From: Gemmatimonadota bacterium
GTDB lineage: Bacteria > Gemmatimonadota > Gemmatimonadetes > Gemmatimonadales > Gemmatimonadaceae
Length of the DNA stretch: 51,655 nucleotides
Assembly: GCA_026387915.1 (NCBI GenBank)
Contig: JAPLKS010000011.1
Location: forward strand, 161,145 to 212,799
Direction: 5' to 3'
Positions 8,751 through 16,880 of this stretch are shown here, in pieces. The first letter of the stretch is position 1. Each line of letters starts with the position of its first letter. Position numbers and translations under genes: made by a program. The notes under the pieces were generated by a model. The model was not told where the DNA came from and made no database searches. It saw only the letters and a program-made list of their open reading frames with translations.

Positions 8751-9389
8751 CTAGCGGGAAACCTTCGCCCAGAGCAGTCGCGCACGCTGTAAATCGGATT
8801 CCGGCACCACTCCGGATAGCGCCTCCAGGGCCTCGCCGACCACCGATTTGGCCACGCCAGCGTGCCGAGCGCCGTGTAAATGGGAGTGCAACTGGCGATC
8901 TTGGCCCGCCGCGGCACAGGCCGCGACAATGCACAGCTCGCGTCGCCCTAAATCGAGCGCGGGGCGTGAAAGCACTTTGCCGTACCCCTCGACGATCATC
9001 CACTCGTCGAGCGCCGGGTGCAGGGCGCGGATGTTTTCTCTCAATTTCTCGTAAAACGGCCCGTAGACAGTGCCACAGGTTTCCTCTCCGGCAAGCCGCC
9101 ACTGGTACGTCTCCGCGTAGCTGGCGTCGGACTCCGGCGCGACCACACCACTTAGGCGTCGCCACTCGCGCGCGGCGTTGAGCGTGCGAGGGAATCCGGC
9201 AAATAAGTAGGACTGCAGAATCAACTCTTCAACCCACACCACGGGAACGCCCCCATCGAGGCAAGCGGACAGTGCGGACCGCGTGTCCTCCTCTGGGCGG
9301 GCGGCAATGCAGGCCGCCAGCCGGACGAGCAAACGGGTGTGCGGATCGAACGACGGGAGTATTGCGTCCTGCTGGCTCGGGAGCGCCAT
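8751..9389 (-). CDS. Carboxymuconolactone decarboxylase-like (AhpD fold) protein
   Basis: A 212-residue protein resembling the carboxymuconolactone decarboxylase family. The signature stretch is VEGYGKVLSRPALDLGRRE followed by CIVAACAAAGQDRQLHSHLH, typical of CMD-type helices. The CxxC pair used by AhpD peroxidase reductases is absent, so a peroxidase role is unlikely. The N-terminal half (RLAACIAARPEEDTRSALSACLDG, VEELILQSYLFAGFPR) appears to be a second CMD-like repeat. Substrate is unknown. It sits 10 bp before obgE, so it likely heads the CMD-obgE-dprA transcription unit, with the promoter in the divergent gap to the lipoprotein gene. Confidence 0.75.
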   Translation of the reverse strand: MALPSQQDAILPSFDPHTRLLVRLAACIAARPEEDTRSALSACLDGGVPVVWVEELILQSYLFAGFPRTLNAAREWRRLSGVVAPESDASYAETYQWRLAGEETCGTVYGPFYEKLRENIRALHPALDEWMIVEGYGKVLSRPALDLGRRELCIVAACAAAGQDRQLHSHLHGARHAGVAKSVVGEALEALSGVVPESDLQRARLLWAKVSR

Positions 9390-9575
9390 CGAAACATTCC
9401 GGGTGTGGGCGGGTTACTGCAGGAGTAGGCTGGACGTCTAGTGCAAAGAGGGCGAATCCGGCAGCGACGTGCGCATCAAGCTACCATTCATAGCTGGTGC
9501 AATGGCGCGACCCCCTTCAAAGTGGCCTCCCCTGAGTCCGCCGAGACCGCCGATGCCAGAACGCCTGAGAGGAAT

Positions 9576-10163
9576 ATGAACGTCAAGAACGCGATCGTCG
9601 TATCGTTGCTCGCCCTCGCCGCCTGCGGGAAGGACAAGGCGGCCGGCGATGAGGCGTCCGCGCAAATGACGCCCGAAAAGTATCGCCAACAGCAGCAAAA
9701 GTTTGCTGATTCGGTGATGCAGGCGGTCAAATCGCCCAAGGATATCGCCGACAAGCTTGGCAAGGGCTTCGAATCCGCGCCGGCTCGCCTGCGCGACACC
9801 CTTTCGGCCTTGGCTCGCGGCACCAACTGCTTCCCCTCTGGCCGAAAGGTTGATCCCTACCTCGCCGGTACCGTCACGGTCACGCTCAACATGAGCGTCG
9901 TCGGGACGGACGTGATGTATGTGCAGGAGAGCAGCTGGACGTCGGCCGCCGGCAATATTGTCGATGCCTGTCTCAATGAGGCAGCGCGCGGCTGGAAGCT
10001 GAACTCGGGTTTTGGCGCCCCCTCGCGCTACGTGACGCAGTTCCAGTTCAAGCAGGTGCCGCCGGGCACGGGCGGGTTGTCGGATGGCGCCTCCGCGGCC
10101 GCTCCGGCAGCTCCTGCCAGCGCGTCGCCTCGCACTTCGACGCGCGCCTCGACAAAGCGCTAG
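9576..10163 (+). CDS. Lipoprotein of unknown function
   Basis: A 195-residue putative lipoprotein. The start at ATG 9576 is chosen because it follows GAGAGGA and gives a lipoprotein signal, MNVKNAIVVSLLALAAC, with lipobox LAAC. An open frame upstream lacks any signal. After the signal come a short charged helix rich in Gln/Lys (about residues 30-60) and a predicted beta-rich domain containing TNCFPSGRKVDPYLAGTVTV and SSWTSAAGNIVDACLNEAARGWKL. The last 30 residues are Ala/Ser/Pro-rich. I do not recognise the family. It stands alone on the plus strand, divergent from the CMD-like gene and convergent with the asparaginase. Confidence 0.7.
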   Translation: MNVKNAIVVSLLALAACGKDKAAGDEASAQMTPEKYRQQQQKFADSVMQAVKSPKDIADKLGKGFESAPARLRDTLSALARGTNCFPSGRKVDPYLAGTVTVTLNMSVVGTDVMYVQESSWTSAAGNIVDACLNEAARGWKLNSGFGAPSRYVTQFQFKQVPPGTGGLSDGASAAAPAAPASASPRTSTRASTKR

Positions 10164-10220
10164 GCTCGCCACACGCCGGTCGGCGCGCTTCGGATCTGCT
10201 CGGACGCGCCACGACCTAAT

Positions 10221-10247
10221 AAACGCCGCCTGCTTCAGGCGGCGTTT
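10221..10247. terminator. Bidirectional terminator hairpin overlapping the asparaginase stop
   Basis: A perfect 12-bp inverted repeat, AAACGCCGCCTG/CAGGCGGCGTTT with a 3-nt loop, sits between the convergent lipoprotein and asparaginase genes. On the minus strand one arm encodes the last Asn-Ala-Ala codons and the TGA stop (10235-10237) falls at the loop. The minus-strand transcript continues into TTTATTA, which favours termination of the asparaginase message. Confidence 0.75.
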
Positions 10248-11248
10248 GTGCTATTGGTGGGCCGCACCTGACCCACAATCTCGCCTCGCGTATTCCTGAT
10301 AGGCTTGGCCACCCAATCGGCGAGCTTCCCCTCAATCACGTCGGGGAGAATGCCGAGTAGTTGCAGCAGGTGGATGACCGCCACGTGCTGCGCACGTTGC
10401 GCACCGTCTTCCACTTTGATCGCGGCGCCGATGCCGAGGTCTGGAATCGCGATGGAGTGCACGCCTTCTGCCCCAACCTTGGTAATCACGCGTCCTTCGG
10501 TCTCGCGAATCATGACCGTGTCAAACCGATCGGTGCCGCCCACGAGATGCGGGTGCGCCACCATCGCGCGCATCGTTCGAGTCGGCAGTTCGTCGCCCGC
10601 GACCGCGGCGCGGCCCCAGCGTGCATAGCTGAGCGCCATGCGTTCGAGTGGCAATGCCATCACGGTGACCCCGCAGCCATCCACGGCGATTGGCATATCA
10701 TCCACCGCCACACCAGACCAACTCGAGACTTCAGAGAGACAGTCACGTTGTACCTGATGGTCGGCGCGTTCGTAGCCGCGCGTCGTCCAGCCCATGGTGT
10801 GGGCGCGCGCGAGCATCGCCGAGTGCTTGCCGGAACAGTTGTTGTGAAGTCGCGTGAGTGGACGGCCGCTTTCGCGGGCGAGTCGGGCGCCGCGCGCGGA
10901 GAGCGGTTCGTGTGGCCCACAGGCGAGATCGCCTTCTTCGAGCCCGATCGACTGCAGCATTCGTGCGGCCACGGTGAGATGTTCCGGCTCACCACCATGT
11001 GACGCGCAGGCGAGCGCGAGCTCTTCGGTGCCCCATTGCAGTCGATCAAACCCACCGGACGCGAGTAACGGCATCACCTGAAACATCTTCGAGCACGATC
11101 GCCACATCGACACGAGTTCGTGGTCGCGCGCGACCGCAATGAGTTGGTCGTCGGGGCCAATCACGGCGCCGTGCACACGATGGAGCGACTCAACCGTGTC
11201 GCCGCGCGTGATCTCGACGTCGAGATTGAGCAGGCGGCGCGCGGTCAT
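10235..11248 (-). CDS. L-asparaginase II family (Rhizobium etli AII type) amidohydrolase
   Basis: A 337-residue member of the asparaginase II family (PF06089), unrelated in fold to E. coli AnsA/AnsB. The key motif NNCSGKHSAMLARA (near residue 150) carries the Ser-x-x-Lys catalytic pair, and VDGCGVTVMALPLERMA and PHLVGGTDRFDT are conserved. It should hydrolyse L-asparagine to aspartate and ammonia, in the cytoplasm as there is no signal peptide. The start ATG at 11248 gives MTARRLLNLDVEITRGDTVES, one nucleotide after the hldA stop, so the pair is co-transcribed. The reason for a link with heptose biosynthesis is not evident. Confidence 0.88.
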   Translation of the reverse strand: MTARRLLNLDVEITRGDTVESLHRVHGAVIGPDDQLIAVARDHELVSMWRSCSKMFQVMPLLASGGFDRLQWGTEELALACASHGGEPEHLTVAARMLQSIGLEEGDLACGPHEPLSARGARLARESGRPLTRLHNNCSGKHSAMLARAHTMGWTTRGYERADHQVQRDCLSEVSSWSGVAVDDMPIAVDGCGVTVMALPLERMALSYARWGRAAVAGDELPTRTMRAMVAHPHLVGGTDRFDTVMIRETEGRVITKVGAEGVHSIAIPDLGIGAAIKVEDGAQRAQHVAVIHLLQLLGILPDVIEGKLADWVAKPIRNTRGEIVGQVRPTNSTNAA

Positions 11249-11249
11249 C

Positions 11250-12260
11250 CTATGCGACGCCGAGGTGATCGTCGAACGCGGCGAGCAGCTCACTCTGCGT
11301 CACCGTGGCAGCACCGAGTTTGGCGACCTCGACGCCGGCCGCGAAGTTCGCAATGATGCTCGCCTCGAGTGGCGTCGCACCACAGGCGAGCATGACAGCG
11401 AGCCACGCCGTGACCGTATCACCAGCGCCAACGACGTCGTACACTTCGCGTGCCGTGGTGGGGATGCGATGAATGCTCGGCGAACGGCTGGTGCCCTTTT
11501 CGATGAGTGCCATGCCACGTTCGCTCAGCGTGAGCAACAGCGCGCTCACGCCGAGCCGGTCGACGAGCGCCGGGAGCGTGTCGGGGTGTTCGAGGTCCAC
11601 GGCCGCGCCCATCGCGTCTTCGAGTTCGCGCAAATTCGGCTTGAACACGGTCGCGCCGGTGTAGGCGAAGAAGTTGCGGAACTTGGGATCCACGACCACG
11701 GGAATCCCGCGTGCAGCGGCGCAGCGAAGCGCGTGCGCGATGACGACTGGCACGAGCACGCCCTTGTTATAATCCTCGAGCACCAGCGCCGACGCGCTCC
11801 CAACCGCTCGCTCAACGACGCGCAGCAACTCCTGCACCGCCGCGTCGCTGTGATCTTCGTCTACTTCTTCGTCCACACGCACCACTTGCTGCGCCCGTGC
11901 AACGACGCGTGTCTTGGTGGTCGTCGGTCGGTCCACGCTCACGAGTCCGCGCGGATCACTCCCAATAGCGCCAAGCATGTCGCGCAGTTGGGTCGCGCTG
12001 GCGTCCGTACCGACGGTGGCGACGAGTTCAACGGCGGATGCGATCGCGGCCACATTCTGCGCGACATTCGCGGCGCCGCCCAAGGCGTAGCGACGCTCGC
12101 GAACGCGCACCACTGGCACCGGCGCTTCAGGCGAGATGCGGGTGACATCGCCGCGCAGGTACACATCGAGCATCGCATCGCCTACAACCGCGACGCGTTG
12201 GGCGGCGGCTTTGGCGAGCAGTGCTACGAGGCGCGGGCGCGGAATCGAATGGGTGGTCAC
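11250..12260 (-). CDS. hldA: D-glycero-beta-D-manno-heptose-7-phosphate kinase
   Basis: A 336-residue PfkB-family sugar kinase closest to the kinase domain of HldE/RfaE. The signature VTRISPEAPVPVVRV, the GGAANVAQNVAA motif, VLEDYNKGVL, VVDPKFRNFFAYTGATVFKPNL and the DVVGAGDTVTAWLAVML anion-hole motif are all present. It phosphorylates heptose-7-phosphate at C1 on the way to ADP-heptose for the LPS core. The adenylyltransferase domain of HldE is absent, so this is the stand-alone kinase type. It begins with GTG at 12260. The preceding enzyme of the pathway, GmhA, is present about 10 kb away but appears broken. Confidence 0.9.
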   Translation of the reverse strand: MTTHSIPRPRLVALLAKAAAQRVAVVGDAMLDVYLRGDVTRISPEAPVPVVRVRERRYALGGAANVAQNVAAIASAVELVATVGTDASATQLRDMLGAIGSDPRGLVSVDRPTTTKTRVVARAQQVVRVDEEVDEDHSDAAVQELLRVVERAVGSASALVLEDYNKGVLVPVVIAHALRCAAARGIPVVVDPKFRNFFAYTGATVFKPNLRELEDAMGAAVDLEHPDTLPALVDRLGVSALLLTLSERGMALIEKGTSRSPSIHRIPTTAREVYDVVGAGDTVTAWLAVMLACGATPLEASIIANFAAGVEVAKLGAATVTQSELLAAFDDHLGVA

Positions 12261-12395
12261 GGTTACAAGTTACTGCTGAGGTTCGGCTGGTTGGAAGCGC
12301 ACCCCCGGCGCGGCTGGTGGCGGGTGGGGACTCTTCGCCCGCCGATCGTGCCGTTCGGCTTGACGCCCCCGCTCCCGTTGTTTCCTTTGTAACCC

Positions 12396-13334
12396 ATGTC
12401 GCCTCATCGTGCTCCGCCGGTCGCCCCCGTCCTCGTCTTGGCATCTGCCGCGGTCGGGATTTCCGTTTCCGGCCCCTTGGTGCGCCTGTCGCACGCGGCT
12501 CCGCTGGCGATCGCGGTCTGGCGCCTCGGATTCTCGCTGGTGGTGATCGCCGCGTTTCTCGTCTACACGGGCACGTGGCGCCAGTACCGTCGCTTGACGC
12601 GCGGCGATGTGGGCGCGGCCCTAGCCGCCGGCGGGGTGCTAGCGCTTCACTTTTGGAGCTGGATCTCGTCCATCAGCATGACCTCGGTGGCCGCGAGTGT
12701 GGTGCTCGTGAACATGAGCCCGGCGATGGTCGCGATCGGATCGGCGCTCTGGCTCCATGAGCGACCGACGGGGCGGCAGGTCATTGGCATTTCGGTGGCG
12801 CTTGCGGGCGCGGTCGTTCTTGCCTGGGGCGACCTGCGCGGGTCGTCCGCGTCCGCGAGCGCCCTGCTAGGCTCCCGCGCCCTCCTCGGAGACGTCTTGG
12901 CGCTCCTTGGCGCCATCACGGTCTCGGGGTACCTCTTGTTTGGCCGGCGGCTGCGCCAGAAGCTGGATCTCTGGCCGTATGTGGGGCTCGTCTACGGCGC
13001 GTGCTTTGTTTGCGTGTGCGTGCTTGCTGTCCTGACAGGCGCGCCGGTGCTGGGCCAGCCACCGCGCGAGCTGGCGATTTTCGGTGCGATGGCGTTTGGC
13101 CCCATGCTGCTGGGCCACACCGGATTCAACTGGGCGCTCCGCTATGTGCCCGCGTACGTCGTAAGCCTCGTGGCGCTAACGGAACCCGTGGGCGCCACCA
13201 TGCTCGCCGCGCTCATTCCGGGGATTGCAGAGGTGCCGTCCGTCTACACATTCGCGGGCGGCGGGATCATTCTGACCGGCATTTTGATGACATCGCTTCG
13301 GGCGCCGGCGCGCACCGACGATCGTGCCCCGTAG
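12396..13334 (+). CDS. EamA/DMT family inner-membrane transporter
   Basis: A 312-residue drug/metabolite transporter protein with about ten hydrophobic segments arranged as two EamA repeats. The first repeat includes PLAIAVWRLGFSLVVIAAFL and LALHFWSWISSISMTSVAASVVLVNMSP near residues 35-110; the second includes LGHTGFNWALRYVPAYVVSLVALTEPV. These exporters move small organic solutes; the substrate cannot be inferred. It is the only plus-strand protein gene between 10.2 and 39.9 kb, divergent from hldA with a 135-bp gap and lying just before two tRNA genes. Confidence 0.85.
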   Translation: MSPHRAPPVAPVLVLASAAVGISVSGPLVRLSHAAPLAIAVWRLGFSLVVIAAFLVYTGTWRQYRRLTRGDVGAALAAGGVLALHFWSWISSISMTSVAASVVLVNMSPAMVAIGSALWLHERPTGRQVIGISVALAGAVVLAWGDLRGSSASASALLGSRALLGDVLALLGAITVSGYLLFGRRLRQKLDLWPYVGLVYGACFVCVCVLAVLTGAPVLGQPPRELAIFGAMAFGPMLLGHTGFNWALRYVPAYVVSLVALTEPVGATMLAALIPGIAEVPSVYTFAGGGIILTGILMTSLRAPARTDDRAP

Positions 13335-13347
13335 CCGGATTAAACGC

Positions 13348-13375
13348 TTGCCAGTGCGCAGGCGGCGGCTAAACT
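13348..13375 (+). promoter_or_regulatory. Candidate promoter of the tRNA pair
   Basis: TTGCCA at 13348-13353 and TAAACT at 13370-13375 are separated by 16 bp, which would start transcription about a dozen bases before the first tRNA. TATTAT at 13375-13380 is an overlapping alternative -10 with longer spacing. Confidence 0.4.
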
Positions 13376-13394
13376 ATTATTGTGGGTAGTGTAC

Positions 13395-13467
13395 GGGCCC
13401 TTAGCTCAGCGGTTAGAGCAGCGAACTCATAATTCGAAGTGCGATGGTTCGAATCCATCAGGGCCCA
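13395..13467 (+). tRNA. tRNA-Ile2 (anticodon CAU, probably lysidine-modified)
   Basis: A 73-nt cloverleaf: acceptor GGGCCCT pairs with AGGGCCC, the D arm is GCTC/GAGC, the anticodon loop is CTCATAA, and the T arm is GATGG/CCATC with TTCGAAT. The anticodon is CAT. The TTAGCTCAG...GGTTAGAGC body and strong GC acceptor resemble E. coli ileX (tRNA-Ile2) more than elongator or initiator tRNA-Met. The top pair of the anticodon stem is a G-A mismatch. CCA is not encoded; the cca gene at about 20 kb would add it. Confidence 0.85.
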
Positions 13468-13512
13468 CTTGGAAAGCGACCGTCAGCCGATTATCGTTCT
13501 CAGGCGTTGTAC

Positions 13513-13586
13513 GGGCGCGTAGCTCAGCTGGTTAGAGCGCTGCTTTCACACAGCAGAGGTCCGGGGTTCGAGTCCCTGCGCGCCCA
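13513..13586 (+). tRNA. tRNA-Val (anticodon CAC)
   Basis: A 74-nt cloverleaf: acceptor GGGCGCG pairs with CGCGCCC, D arm GCTC/GAGC, anticodon stem CTGCT/AGCAG around loop TTCACAC, T loop TTCGAGT. The anticodon CAC reads GUG codons, which fits a GC-rich genome. CCA is not encoded. It lies 45 bp after the tRNA-Ile2 gene and before a strong terminator. Confidence 0.95.
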
Positions 13587-13593
13587 TAGCATA

Positions 13594-13628
13594 ACACCCC
13601 GTCGCTGACCGGCGCCGGGGTGTTTTTT
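13594..13628 (+). terminator. Rho-independent terminator of the tRNA operon
   Basis: The stem ACACCCCG (13594-13601) pairs with CGGGGTGT (13616-13623) around a GC-rich loop and is followed directly by five Ts. It ends the plus-strand tRNA transcript before the convergent hflX gene. Confidence 0.85.
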
Positions 13629-13663
13629 GCGTGTGGGAGCGTGTGCGGTGGACGTCGGCGCCC

Positions 13664-14968
13664 CTATCCGTCCACGACCGTGATGCCCTCGCGCTCCACG
13701 CGCCCCCGAAGCGCGGCATCGAGCCGAGCGGTGAGGAGCACGTCGCCCGTTTCTTCATCGTGCATGGACTGGATCACTTCCGCGTTGCGGTGCACGTCGG
13801 CAATGAGCTTGCCATTCCCCGCCGGGATTCTCACGTGGGCCACCGGCGTGCGGGCGCGTGCCGCCGCCCGAAGTGCCTCAGTCAACTCGGCAATGTCCGT
13901 GGCGCCGCGAGCCGTCACGAACACGGAGTTCGGCAACAGATTCGCAATCCGGGCGCGCAGCGCCTCGGCCATTTCGGGCGCCAGACGATCCATCTTATTG
14001 AACACGTGGAGGACGGGCGTCTCCGCAACACCAATGTCGGCTAGCACCTCGTCCACCACCACCCGCTGCTCCTCCCATGACGGGTGGCTCGCATCAATCA
14101 CATGCAACAGCAGATCGGCTTCGCGCGTCTCCTCAAGCGTCGCACGAAAGCTGGCGACGAGTTGGTGTGGCAATTTGCGCACGAATCCGACGGTGTCGGT
14201 GACAAGCGTTTTCTGCCGTTCGCCGATATCGACTTCGCGCGTCAGCGGGTCGAGTGTGGCGAACAAGCGATCCTCAATAAAGACATCCGCAGCGCCCGAG
14301 AGCGATTTGAGAATCGAACTCTTCCCCGCATTGGTGTACCCAACCAGCGCGGCCCGAAACTCTGACTTGCGCCCTTGCCGCTGCACCTCGCGCGACTTCT
14401 TCACTTCTTCGAGTCGCTCTTGGAGCACCTTGATGCGATGTCCCACCATGCGGCGGTCGGACTCCAACTGCGTTTCGCCGGGACCACGAACACCGATGCC
14501 ACCGCGAAACTTTTCGAGGTGGGTCCACATGCGCGTCAGACGCGGGAGCGAGTATTCGAGCTGCGCGAGTTCAACTTGCATCTTCGCCTCAGCACTGCGT
14601 GCGCGCACGGCGAAGATATCGAGAATCAGTTCGGCACGGTCGATGACCCGCTTATTGAGCTCCAACTCAAGATTCTTGGCCTGTGCCGGGCTCAGTTCAT
14701 CGTCGAAGATGACCAGCGTTGCTTCTTTTTCGGACATCATCAGCTTGAGCTCGTCGAGCTTCCCCTTCCCGATGTAAGTCGAAGAATCCGGCCGGTCGAG
14801 CTGTTGCGTGAGGGTGCCCACGACGGTGGCGCCCGCCGTATCCGTGAGGCGTGCGAGCTCCTCCAGATGCTCATCCATCAAGTGCCGCGCATTGGTCCGC
14901 TTCAGCGGCGCGCCAACCAAGATGGCGCGTTCCACGGTCGTATCGAGCGAGATCATTTCGCGTGACAT
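13664..14968 (-). CDS. hflX: Ribosome-rescue GTPase HflX
   Basis: A 434-residue HflX GTPase, which splits stalled 70S ribosomes in stress. The N-terminal HflX domain includes DRPDSSTYIGKGKLDELK and VIFDDELSPAQAKNLE; a middle coiled region carries GGIGVRGPGETQLESDRR, which is diagnostic. The G domain has G1 GYTNAGKSS, G3 DTVGF and G4 NKMD. The ATG at 14968 gives the normal N-terminus (MSREMISLDTTVERA), one nucleotide after the upstream lipoprotein stop. It is the last gene of the long minus-strand run that begins at alaS. Confidence 0.95.
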   Translation of the reverse strand: MSREMISLDTTVERAILVGAPLKRTNARHLMDEHLEELARLTDTAGATVVGTLTQQLDRPDSSTYIGKGKLDELKLMMSEKEATLVIFDDELSPAQAKNLELELNKRVIDRAELILDIFAVRARSAEAKMQVELAQLEYSLPRLTRMWTHLEKFRGGIGVRGPGETQLESDRRMVGHRIKVLQERLEEVKKSREVQRQGRKSEFRAALVGYTNAGKSSILKSLSGAADVFIEDRLFATLDPLTREVDIGERQKTLVTDTVGFVRKLPHQLVASFRATLEETREADLLLHVIDASHPSWEEQRVVVDEVLADIGVAETPVLHVFNKMDRLAPEMAEALRARIANLLPNSVFVTARGATDIAELTEALRAAARARTPVAHVRIPAGNGKLIADVHRNAEVIQSMHDEETGDVLLTARLDAALRGRVEREGITVVDG

Positions 14969-14969
14969 A

Positions 14970-15437
14970 TTACCGCCTGAGGGAATCGAATCGTCCCTTG
15001 CTCTCGTAGGGTCTGGTGACATCGCCCGCCGGAGTGGCCACCGTGACTTGGCCGACGACGCGGTAATCAACACTCCCGGAACGCGTCAGTATGGCCGCGG
15101 CGCCGAGCATCTGCTGGAAGGTGAAACTCACGGGGAGTGTGACGTCGGTTTTGGCGTGCTCGGTGAGCGTCACCAGCTTGTCGATCGTGCCCATCGCGAC
15201 CTGATTCGTGTCCACAAACAAGTGATACGACACACGGCGCGCGTCGAGCCGATACGCATTCGGATTGTACACACTGAGAATCAGGTCCAGCGATCCACCC
15301 GTCGCACCCATCCCTTTGAAACGCACATCCTTGAGCTCCACAACGGGCGTCGCAAACGCGGCACGTCCGAACGAGGCGCACCCACCAACCGTCGCCGCTA
15401 TCACCGCCAGCGTCACCATCCAGACACGAGCCTTCAC
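14970..15437 (-). CDS. LEA14-like (WHy domain) lipoprotein
   Basis: A 155-residue protein with a lipoprotein signal ending in VGGCAS (cleavage before Cys at about residue 20) and a single LEA type 2/WHy beta-sandwich domain: VELKDVRFKGMG, LDLILSVYNPNAYRLDARRVSYHLFVD and GSVDYRVVGQVTVATPAGDVT. Such domains are linked to desiccation or stress tolerance, but the molecular role in bacteria is poorly known. It starts with GTG at 15437, overlapping the rarA stop as GTGA, so its translation is coupled to rarA. Confidence 0.8.
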   Translation of the reverse strand: MKARVWMVTLAVIAATVGGCASFGRAAFATPVVELKDVRFKGMGATGGSLDLILSVYNPNAYRLDARRVSYHLFVDTNQVAMGTIDKLVTLTEHAKTDVTLPVSFTFQQMLGAAAILTRSGSVDYRVVGQVTVATPAGDVTRPYESKGRFDSLRR

Positions 15438-16879
15438 TCAGCCTCCCCAACAGTTCCGGTTTCGTCCCCTGATTCAGCGCGACGCTTCAACTCCGCCCAC
15501 CACTCGAGCCGCTTGGCAACGTCCTTTTCAAAACCAAACGACGAGGGAGTGTAGAAGTTTTCCTTCGCCACCTCGTCCGGTAGGTAGTCTTGTGGAATGT
15601 ACGCCTCGGGCACGTTGTGCGCGTATTGATACCCCGCACCGTAGCCGAGGTCCTTCATCAAGCTCGTCGGCGCGTTGCGGATGTGTTTGGGCACGGGAGC
15701 TGCCGGTGTGCGCCGCGCCGCCGCCTGCGCCGCTTGCCAGGCCGTGTACACGCGATTGCTCTTGGGCGCCGACGCTAAATACACCGCAGCCTCCGCAAGC
15801 GCTAACTCTCCTTCAGGTGCGCCGAGGAAGTGGTACGCATCGCGCGCGGCGATGGCAATCTGCAATGCGCGTGGATCGGCGAGGCCAATATCCTCGCTTG
15901 CGAACCGCACCGTGCGGCGCGCGATGTACATTCCATCCTCGCCGCCATCAATCATGCGCGCGAGCCAATACAAGGCGCCGTTGGGATCACTGCCGCGCAG
16001 TGCCTTGTGATACGCGCTGATGAGATTGAAGTGCTCTTCCCCGCTCTTGTCGTAATGCGCAGCACGCCACTGCAAGGCCTCGCGCACCTCGCGTGCGCCA
16101 AGTCGACGCGGCACGACCGCTGCGTCATCCGCAACCGCCGCAACCGCCGCAACCGCCGCAACCGCCGCAGCCGCCGAAGCCGCCGGACGCGCGAGTAGTT
16201 TGGACGCCGCTTCGAGTACCGTCAGCGACCTCCGCGCATCCCCGTCGCTCTCGTCGGCGAGCATCTGCAGCGCGTCTGCGTCGATCTCGATCGGCGCATC
16301 GCCTAAGCCGCGATCAACGTCTGTGAGCGCACGGTGCACGACCTGCTTGATGTCATCTGCCGTCAGCGACTCCAGCACATACACGCGCAGGCGACTGAGC
16401 AAGGCGCCGTTGAGCTCGAAGCTCGGGTTTTCCGTGGTCGCGCCGATGAGCGTGACCGTCCCCGCCTCAACATGCGGCAACAGCGCGTCCTGCTGCCCGC
16501 GATTGAACCGATGGATCTCGTCAATGAACAAGATCGTGCGCGTCCCCATGGCGAGACGCCTCTCAGCATCCGCCATAATTTCGCGGAGGCGCGGAATACC
16601 TTCCGTGACGGCGGAGAACGGGATGAACTCTCCCTTGGCATAGCGCGCAATCAGCCGCGCGAGCGTCGTCTTTCCCGTACCGGGCGGTCCCCAAAAGAGG
16701 ATGGAACCCGTGTCGCCGCGCTCAATGCTCTCCCGCAAGGCGCGCCCTGCCTCGAGCAGATGCGGCTGTCCGGCGACCTCGTCGAGCGTGCGCGGCCGCA
16801 TCCGCGCCGCCAACGGCGCACGACCCGCGTTCTGCTCGAAAACACTAGGCTGCGTGGGCTCCGCTCGCTTCGGCGGCAC
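15434..16879 (-). CDS. rarA: Replication-associated recombination ATPase RarA (MgsA)
   Basis: A 481-residue clamp-loader-like AAA+ ATPase that acts at stalled replication forks. Motifs are Walker A WGPPGTGKTTL, Walker B ILFIDEIHRFNRGQQDALLP, sensor TLIGATTENPSFELN, and the C-terminal tetramerisation part HYDKSGEEHFNLISAYHKALRGSDPNGALYWLARM. The open frame runs far upstream inside the glycosyltransferase gene, but the GTG at 16879, one nucleotide after that gene's stop, gives a protein of normal length. An alanine/valine run encoded by a 9-bp tandem repeat is inserted between the ATPase lid and the C-terminal domain. Confidence 0.93.
   Translation of the reverse strand: MPPKRAEPTQPSVFEQNAGRAPLAARMRPRTLDEVAGQPHLLEAGRALRESIERGDTGSILFWGPPGTGKTTLARLIARYAKGEFIPFSAVTEGIPRLREIMADAERRLAMGTRTILFIDEIHRFNRGQQDALLPHVEAGTVTLIGATTENPSFELNGALLSRLRVYVLESLTADDIKQVVHRALTDVDRGLGDAPIEIDADALQMLADESDGDARRSLTVLEAASKLLARPAASAAAAVAAVAAVAAVADDAAVVPRRLGAREVREALQWRAAHYDKSGEEHFNLISAYHKALRGSDPNGALYWLARMIDGGEDGMYIARRTVRFASEDIGLADPRALQIAIAARDAYHFLGAPEGELALAEAAVYLASAPKSNRVYTAWQAAQAAARRTPAAPVPKHIRNAPTSLMKDLGYGAGYQYAHNVPEAYIPQDYLPDEVAKENFYTPSSFGFEKDVAKRLEWWAELKRRAESGDETGTVGEAE
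16132..16185. repeat. 9-bp coding tandem repeat in rarA
   Basis: CAACCGCCG is repeated perfectly four times from 16132 to 16167, followed by two degenerate copies (CAGCCGCCG, AAGCCGCCG). In the rarA frame it encodes an Ala-Ala-Val run in the interdomain linker. The period is a multiple of three, so copy-number change would keep the frame. Confidence 0.95.
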
Positions 16880-16880
16880 G

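Noticed and set aside
12261-12395. A small gene or riboswitch between hldA and the EamA gene
   Set aside because: Only a short GC-rich divergent gap with a poorly placed TTGACG; no structured element or open frame with support.
13395-13467. Elongator tRNA-Met
   Set aside because: The anticodon CAT is shared, but the acceptor stem and D-arm resemble tRNA-Ile2; a TilS recognition analysis would settle it.
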